From Bactericera cockerelli (taxonomy: Eukaryota; Arthropoda; Insecta; Hemiptera; Triozidae): a DNA stretch of 64,000 bases. The notes below the pieces were generated by a model. That model saw nothing but the letters and a program-made list of their open reading frames with translations. It made no database searches and was not told where the DNA came from. The translations under genes were made by a program, and so were the position numbers. The DNA is taken from positions 4,162,565 to 4,226,564 of the forward strand of contig CM044966.1 of NCBI GenBank assembly GCA_024516035.1, read 5' to 3'. Shown piece after piece: positions 60,140 through 64,000 of the stretch. Each line of letters begins with the position of its first letter. Within the stretch, counting starts at the first letter, position 1.

Positions 60140-60375
60140 CAGCGATTCCCAACTGGGGGTGCACGAACCCCTGAGGTTAGCGACAATCCCACAGGGGGTT
60201 CGCGAAAAAAAATCTCTGGACTACGAGCAGTAGTCAACTAGTCACAACCATTACGCCACGGAGGCTGGAGTAAGTAATGGTACACAACAACCTAGATATG
60301 CAAGTAGGTAGAATTGCACGGCCTGTCTTAAATACTATGAAGATGATTTAACCGAGGAAAACTTGAACCACAATC
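60140..60375. repeat. hAT-end fragment and SINE-G head (minus)
   Basis: CAGCGATTCCCAACTGGGGG at 60140 resembles a hAT end. SINE-G head (complement of CAGCCTCCGTGGCGTAATGG) at 60226-60268. Confidence 0.5.
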
Positions 60376-60560
60376 ATGATCCAGATAGTTCTAATACAAC
60401 CAGCTGAAAACAGTGCTGTGGTTCAGTTCTGTGACTACGTATTGTTTAATTACATAGACGTAGATAGTAATTTTCCTCCTCACATTTGGGCAGAATTCTC
60501 TTGCAATATCTCACGTACTACTAATGCCTGTGAACATATATGGACTGTTCACTGCCCGCG
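60376..60560 (+). pseudogene. MULE-type transposase fragment
   Basis: FCDYVLFNYIDVDSNFPPHI followed by WAEFSCNISRTTNAC fits a block near the C-terminus of MULE-domain transposable-element proteins of aphids and other Hemiptera (…FPP.xW…RTTNACE…). It breaks off after the Cys-Glu. No other part of the element is nearby. Confidence 0.6.
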
Positions 60561-60589
60561 AGTTCGGATGGTTTTGAAAAACTAAGATT

Positions 60590-60782
60590 CTTCTTCTTCT
60601 TTTACTCTGTCTTATCCCGCTCAAGCAGGGTCGACGTTGTTCAACCTCATGGTTGAGGTTGATTGGTTTTGGCACATTTTTTTACGGCTGGATGCCCTTC
60701 CTAACGCCAACGATTTTATTTGATTTAACGTCCTGGATTAGGACGGGGGTTTTACCCTCCATTCGCTGGGAATCGTACCACT
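60590..60782 (-). repeat. SINE-G body with (GAA)n tail, headless
   Basis: Matches 9010-9210: TACTCTGTCTTATCCCGCTC, CATGGTTGAGGTTGATTGG, TTAACGTCCTGGATTAGG. Its head is missing on the right. Confidence 0.75.
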
Positions 60783-61195
60783 ACGCGGGAATTTGAAAAA
60801 CTAAGATTACCTACCCAAAAATTTGAACGTGACCGCAGTTTGGACGCAGAAATTTCGGGGATGACCGCAGATCGGACATTTTGACCGCAGTTCGGAAACT
60901 CCGGGTGGGTACACAATATGAATGAAAAGGCGACGGGGGTTCGCGAGATTGAAGTCGGGGACCCAAGGGGCACGGGGACGGGAAAAGGTTGAGAACCGCT
61001 GGAGGACGGTGTAAATTGCGTGAGAGGCGACACTGCCAATTAGTACAGGAAGGGTGAGATAGTAAACATACTAAGGCTGGTATGCAGAGAGGTTTTTATC
61101 CCTATAGGATTCACTGTAGGGTGGTCCCGACGATGTGAAAATAGTTCACATTTTCAGATTTTCGCTTATATCTCAAGAACGCATTTTGGTTGAAC
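60783..61195. repeat. hAT-end-like and MITE scraps
   Basis: GTTGAGAACCGCTG ends near 61002, resembling a hAT end. At 61065-61130 CTAAGGCTGGTATGCAGAG with ATTCACTGTAGGGTGGTCCC matches one end of the MITE at 48984-49227. Between 60785 and 60905 GACCGCAG(A/T)T(C/T)GGA is repeated three times. Confidence 0.5.
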
Positions 61196-61333
61196 CTCAG
61201 TAGCTTCATCGATAAGGCGGCAGACTTGTAACCTGTGGAGGTCGGTGGTTCAAGTCCCGGTTTCAGTAAAGATTTAGTAAAGCAAGTTTGAGTAGTTGTG
61301 ACATCGCGAAAGTGATTAACACACATGAATGAT
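61196..61333 (+). repeat. SINE-F, full length
   Basis: CTCAGTAGCTTCATCGATAA (A-box), GGTCGGTGGTTCAAGTCCCG (B-box), then TAAAGCAAGTTTGAGTAG, TGTGACATCGCGAAAGTG, AACACACATGAATGATAAC. Confidence 0.8.
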
Positions 61334-61518
61334 AACTTGATAACTAACTTTTGGTTAAAGTTTTTTTGTAGTAAAATTGAAACAAATAAGACAAAAAAAC
61401 GCTTGCATACGAGTCTGCAACCATTTCGACATTTTCATCTTTACTATTCAAGGTCCAAAACCCAACTGACCAAATTTCGTATTGTGCGCATGACACACAC
61501 TTTCCCTCTTCTCTTAGG
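61334..61518. other. Unassigned stretch
   Basis: Nothing recognised. Confidence 0.4.
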
Positions 61519-61790
61519 GTTGCAATATCGAAACGAAAATATCGATATTAGGTATATCGATAATATCGAAACCATAATATCGATATCCGATATTAGAAGA
61601 CTTCTCTCCCTTTACAATTCGATATTTCGTTACATAATATCGTTACATAATATCGTTACACAATTTCGTTACATAATTTCGTCACATAATTTTGGTTATG
61701 GGCCAGAGCAAAGACATGAAAATGTCAATAAAACCTATTCATTAAGGGGACTCGATTTCTAAGAAATAAAATTGGATATCGATATGCCAA
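61519..61790. promoter_or_regulatory. Cluster of TATCGATA sites and a 14-15-base tandem repeat
   Basis: Perfect TATCGATA octamers occur at 61540-61547, 61555-61562, 61578-61585 and 61777-61784, with further TATCGAA words between. TATCGATA is the DREF site of Drosophila and contains the CGATA core used by boundary factors. A tandem TTTCGTTACATAATA repeat (five units) occupies 61625-61690. No transcript start is visible, so regulatory function is a guess. Confidence 0.4.
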
Positions 61791-61859
61791 AGTCCGCCAA
61801 TCGGTAGTCATCAATTACTTTTTTTCTCATTGATTTGGGGGTTTTATTTATGGTTAGGG

Positions 61860-62265
61860 GGGAGGGGGGGGGGGGGTTAATTCACCGACATACTTTAAAA
61901 TATCTTTGACTGTTTGGCCCTAGAGAAAGAGTAAGAGAGAAAGAGTGGGAGAGAGAAAGAGTGGGAGAGAGAGAGAGTGAGAGAGAAAGAGAGTGAGAGA
62001 GAGTAAGAGAGAGAGAGAGAAAAAAGAGGGATAGAGAGAGAATAATAGTAATAAAGAATAGAAAGAGAGAGAGAGAGAGAGGGGGGGAGAAATTGAGAGA
62101 GAAAGTGTTAGGGGAAAAGAGAGAGAGAGAGAAAAAAAGGGAGGGAGAGAGAATAAAAGTATTAAAGAATAGAGAGAGATAGAGAAAGAGAGAGGGACAG
62201 GGGGGAGAAAGAGAGAGGAGTAGAGAGAGAATGCAAGTAATAAAGAAAAGAGAGAGAAAAAAAAA
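61860..62265. repeat. (GA)n microsatellite
   Basis: A run of G (61860-61876) followed at 61920 by GA repeats with GAGTGAGA and GTGGGAGA variants. Confidence 0.93.
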
Positions 62266-62600
62266 AAACAGAAAAAGAGAACGAGATAAAAAAATAAATA
62301 AATAAAAGCGTAGAGCTGAAAATAATGAGCGAAAGAAAATGAAAAAGTTTGTTAAACTTTCTATTCTCTGCGCTCGCTAGGAAGGGAAACAATTTGGAAC
62401 AGTTGGTAATTTTTAAACTTTCACTCACATACTTTGAATAATAATAATAATTATATGTTTTAGGCACCCGTTGTTAATTTATAATTAAAATATATATACA
62501 GGATGGGAAAATATTTTTAATAACAATAACAATTATATATTTTAGGCACCAGTTGTTAATTTAAAACATATAAAGAAGAAAATATTAAAGTAATTAAAAT
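62170..62600. repeat. Duplicated segment right of the odorant receptor
   Basis: Counterpart of 54920-55430 with the same order of words (GCAAGTAATAAAGAAAAGAG, GCGTAGAGCTGAAAATAATG, GGAACAGTTGG, TTTTAGGCACC-GTTGTTAAT). Confidence 0.85.
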
Positions 62601-62633
62601 ATATAGATGGGATATTTTGTTTAATATTAACAA

Positions 62634-62861
62634 TCTATACTTATAAAAGAGAGTTTCACTCACTCACTGATTCATCACTGTTTCTCCAAACTGGTGAGTC
62701 CTAGGAAGCTGAAATTTAGTAGGTAGCTTTGTCTTATAGTCTAGATGTGCAATAAGACGGGATTTTTTGAAATTCTCACTACAACACCTGCTATTGGCGA
62801 AAAAGGATTTTTTGCTGTCACGGCCATGCCTCGGCACGCAAAGCGGGCGACAGCCCGTTAG
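62634..62861 (+). mobile_element. Non-autonomous Helitron copy D
   Basis: Starts TCTATACTTATAAAAGAGAG after A62633 and ends with the hairpin and GTTAG before T62862. 228 bases; same start subfamily as copy B. Confidence 0.85.
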
Positions 62862-63164
62862 TTATACATAATTATTAATGTTTGAGGCATCAGTTGTTAA
62901 TATTATACAAATAGTTAAAAAAAATATATATATATATAAATATAAATACAATTAAATTATATGTAGGTTGGGAACTGACCTCAGTAGCTTAATCGCTAAA
63001 GCGGCGGACTAAACATTTTTTTTATTATTAAAAATAAAATAATACAATATATAGATAGGATGGGACCGTTGTGTTGGGAAGAAATTTTCAATGATAAGTG
63101 GTCCACAATTTATTGAATTTCCAAAAGTCCTCCGGTCCTTATAAAAAGTTTAAAAAGAAAGTAT
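62862..63164. repeat. SINE-F head scrap in AT-rich DNA
   Basis: CTCAGTAGCTTAATCGCTAA with GCGGCGGACT at 62979-63011 is a head cut at the anticodon region. The rest includes another CATCAGTTGTTAATATTA word of the duplicated segment near 62888. Confidence 0.55.
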
Positions 63165-63378
63165 TCATATTTGTGTTAATCACTTTCGTGATATCACAAC
63201 TACACGAAATCGCTTTACTAAATCTACGCTGAAACCGGGACTTGAACCACCGATTTCCAGGTTACAAGTCCGCCGCTTTATAGCGATTAAGCTACTGAGG
63301 TCAGTTCCCATCTTGCATCCTTCAGACCTTCAGATTATCTACAAGTCCGCCGGCTTATCGATAAAGCTACTAAGGTCG
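63165..63378 (-). repeat. SINE-F copy and adjacent head scrap
   Basis: Full minus-strand copy at 63165-63303 and a second head fragment (GTAGCTTTATCGATAAGCCG) at 63339-63378. Confidence 0.75.
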
Positions 63379-63385
63379 GTTCTGG

Positions 63386-63556
63386 TAATCCAAGCGTCAA
63401 TCCGTCTGGTAATTCAAGTGTCTTTCGGTCTGGTTATTAAGAGGTCGCGGGTTGAGAACCCAGTCAGGACATCACAAATTGTCCACTTAATTGGAATTTT
63501 GACCATATAATAATAGGTCTTAAGCTTACTTTTGGTATATTGGGACTTATCAGGCA
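63386..63556 (+). repeat. SINE-A copy
   Basis: AGAGGTCGCGGGTTGAGAACCC (B-box, one mismatch), CAGTCAGGACATCACAAATT and the body CATATAATAATAGGTCTTAA. Confidence 0.65.
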
Positions 63557-63794
63557 CTAGCGGGCTGTCGCCCGCTTTGCGGGCCGAGGCATTGCCGTAA
63601 AAGCAAAAAGTCCTTTTTCGCCAATGGCAGGTGTTGTAGTGGGAATTTCAAAAAATCCCGTCTTATTGCATATCTAGACTATAAGACAAAGCTACCTACC
63701 AAATTTCAGCTTCCTAGGACTTACGGTTTTGGCTGTAGAGCGATGATCAGTCAGTCAGTGATCAGTCAGTGACTTTGACATTTATATATTAAGA
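63557..63794 (-). mobile_element. Non-autonomous Helitron copy E
   Basis: Minus strand starts TCTTAATATATAAATGTC and ends GCGGGCGACAGCCCGCTAG, between A63556 and T63795. The hairpin is perfect; 238 bases; the best-preserved copy. Confidence 0.88.
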
Positions 63795-64000
63795 TCATAA
63801 ACAGGGCGATATTATTATAATAATAATACCGTGACCATGAGATTGGCACTGATACCTAGGCATATCGCGTTGGTGCGAGGAACTTATGGACTAGGCCCCT
63901 TTCATGTCCATAAATTTCATTCGTATTATTATTATCAGAAGCACACGTCAGAGTTAACATGAGAGGGGAAATCTATGTATAAGTAGAACTATGGTTTTGT
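63795..64000. other. Unassigned end of the window
   Basis: A SINE-A-like tail scrap (TAAACAGGGCGATATTATTA) follows the Helitron. Apart from the SINE-G-like word GACTAGGCCCCTTTCATGTCCAT, nothing else is recognised. Confidence 0.4.

Noticed and set aside
61325..61762. 145-codon ORF
   Set aside because: Half of it is the TATCGATA/TTACATAAT repeat region; composition is not protein-like.

Overview
This is a stretch of an insect chromosome, identified mainly by an intact odorant receptor of the 7tm_6 family (56207-57547, minus). The dense SINE, MITE and microsatellite content and the DUF4817-type transposon remnants would suit a hemipteran, but the species is a guess. Almost everything else is mobile DNA, its debris or simple repeats. 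Family labels used here (SINE-A to SINE-H, R-tail, Z family) are mine.

Bases 1-5722 are the right-hand part of an integrated Polinton/Maverick (adintovirus-like) element. It holds the end of an adenain-type protease, a penton-like minor capsid protein, a small very basic protein and a double-jelly-roll major capsid protein, packed head to tail with ATGA stop/start overlaps. Four to six genes I cannot assign follow: two or three on the plus strand, a tightly spaced minus-strand pair, and a small single-pass membrane protein with its own TATA box. The polymerase, integrase and packaging ATPase expected for such an element would lie outside the window to the left.

Bases 6000-9870 hold a Helitron, a hAT MITE, SINE pieces and a (GA)n tract. 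Bases 9869-17747 and 20687-29410 are two near-identical copies of one segment of about 8 kb. Between them lie a unique stretch with the 3' end of a BEL/Pao retrotransposon (integrase and a probable LTR) and a 100-N assembly gap. The two copies differ by whole transposon insertions, so several insertions have an empty site on the same sequence. Whether they are a tandem duplication or two uncollapsed haplotypes cannot be decided here.

Bases 29411-54700 have no host gene that I recognise. They are a mosaic of tRNA-derived SINEs, (GA)n/(CT)n tracts, minisatellites, MITEs, LINE 3' fragments and repeated copies of the Z family, which starts with a palindrome. Bases 54700-64000 hold the odorant receptor, flanked by two copies of a 0.4 kb segment, four of the window's five Helitrons, a hAT MITE and remnants of DUF4817-type and MULE-type transposases.

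Only two loci look like working genes or gene sets: the viral capsid module (1-5722) and the odorant receptor.
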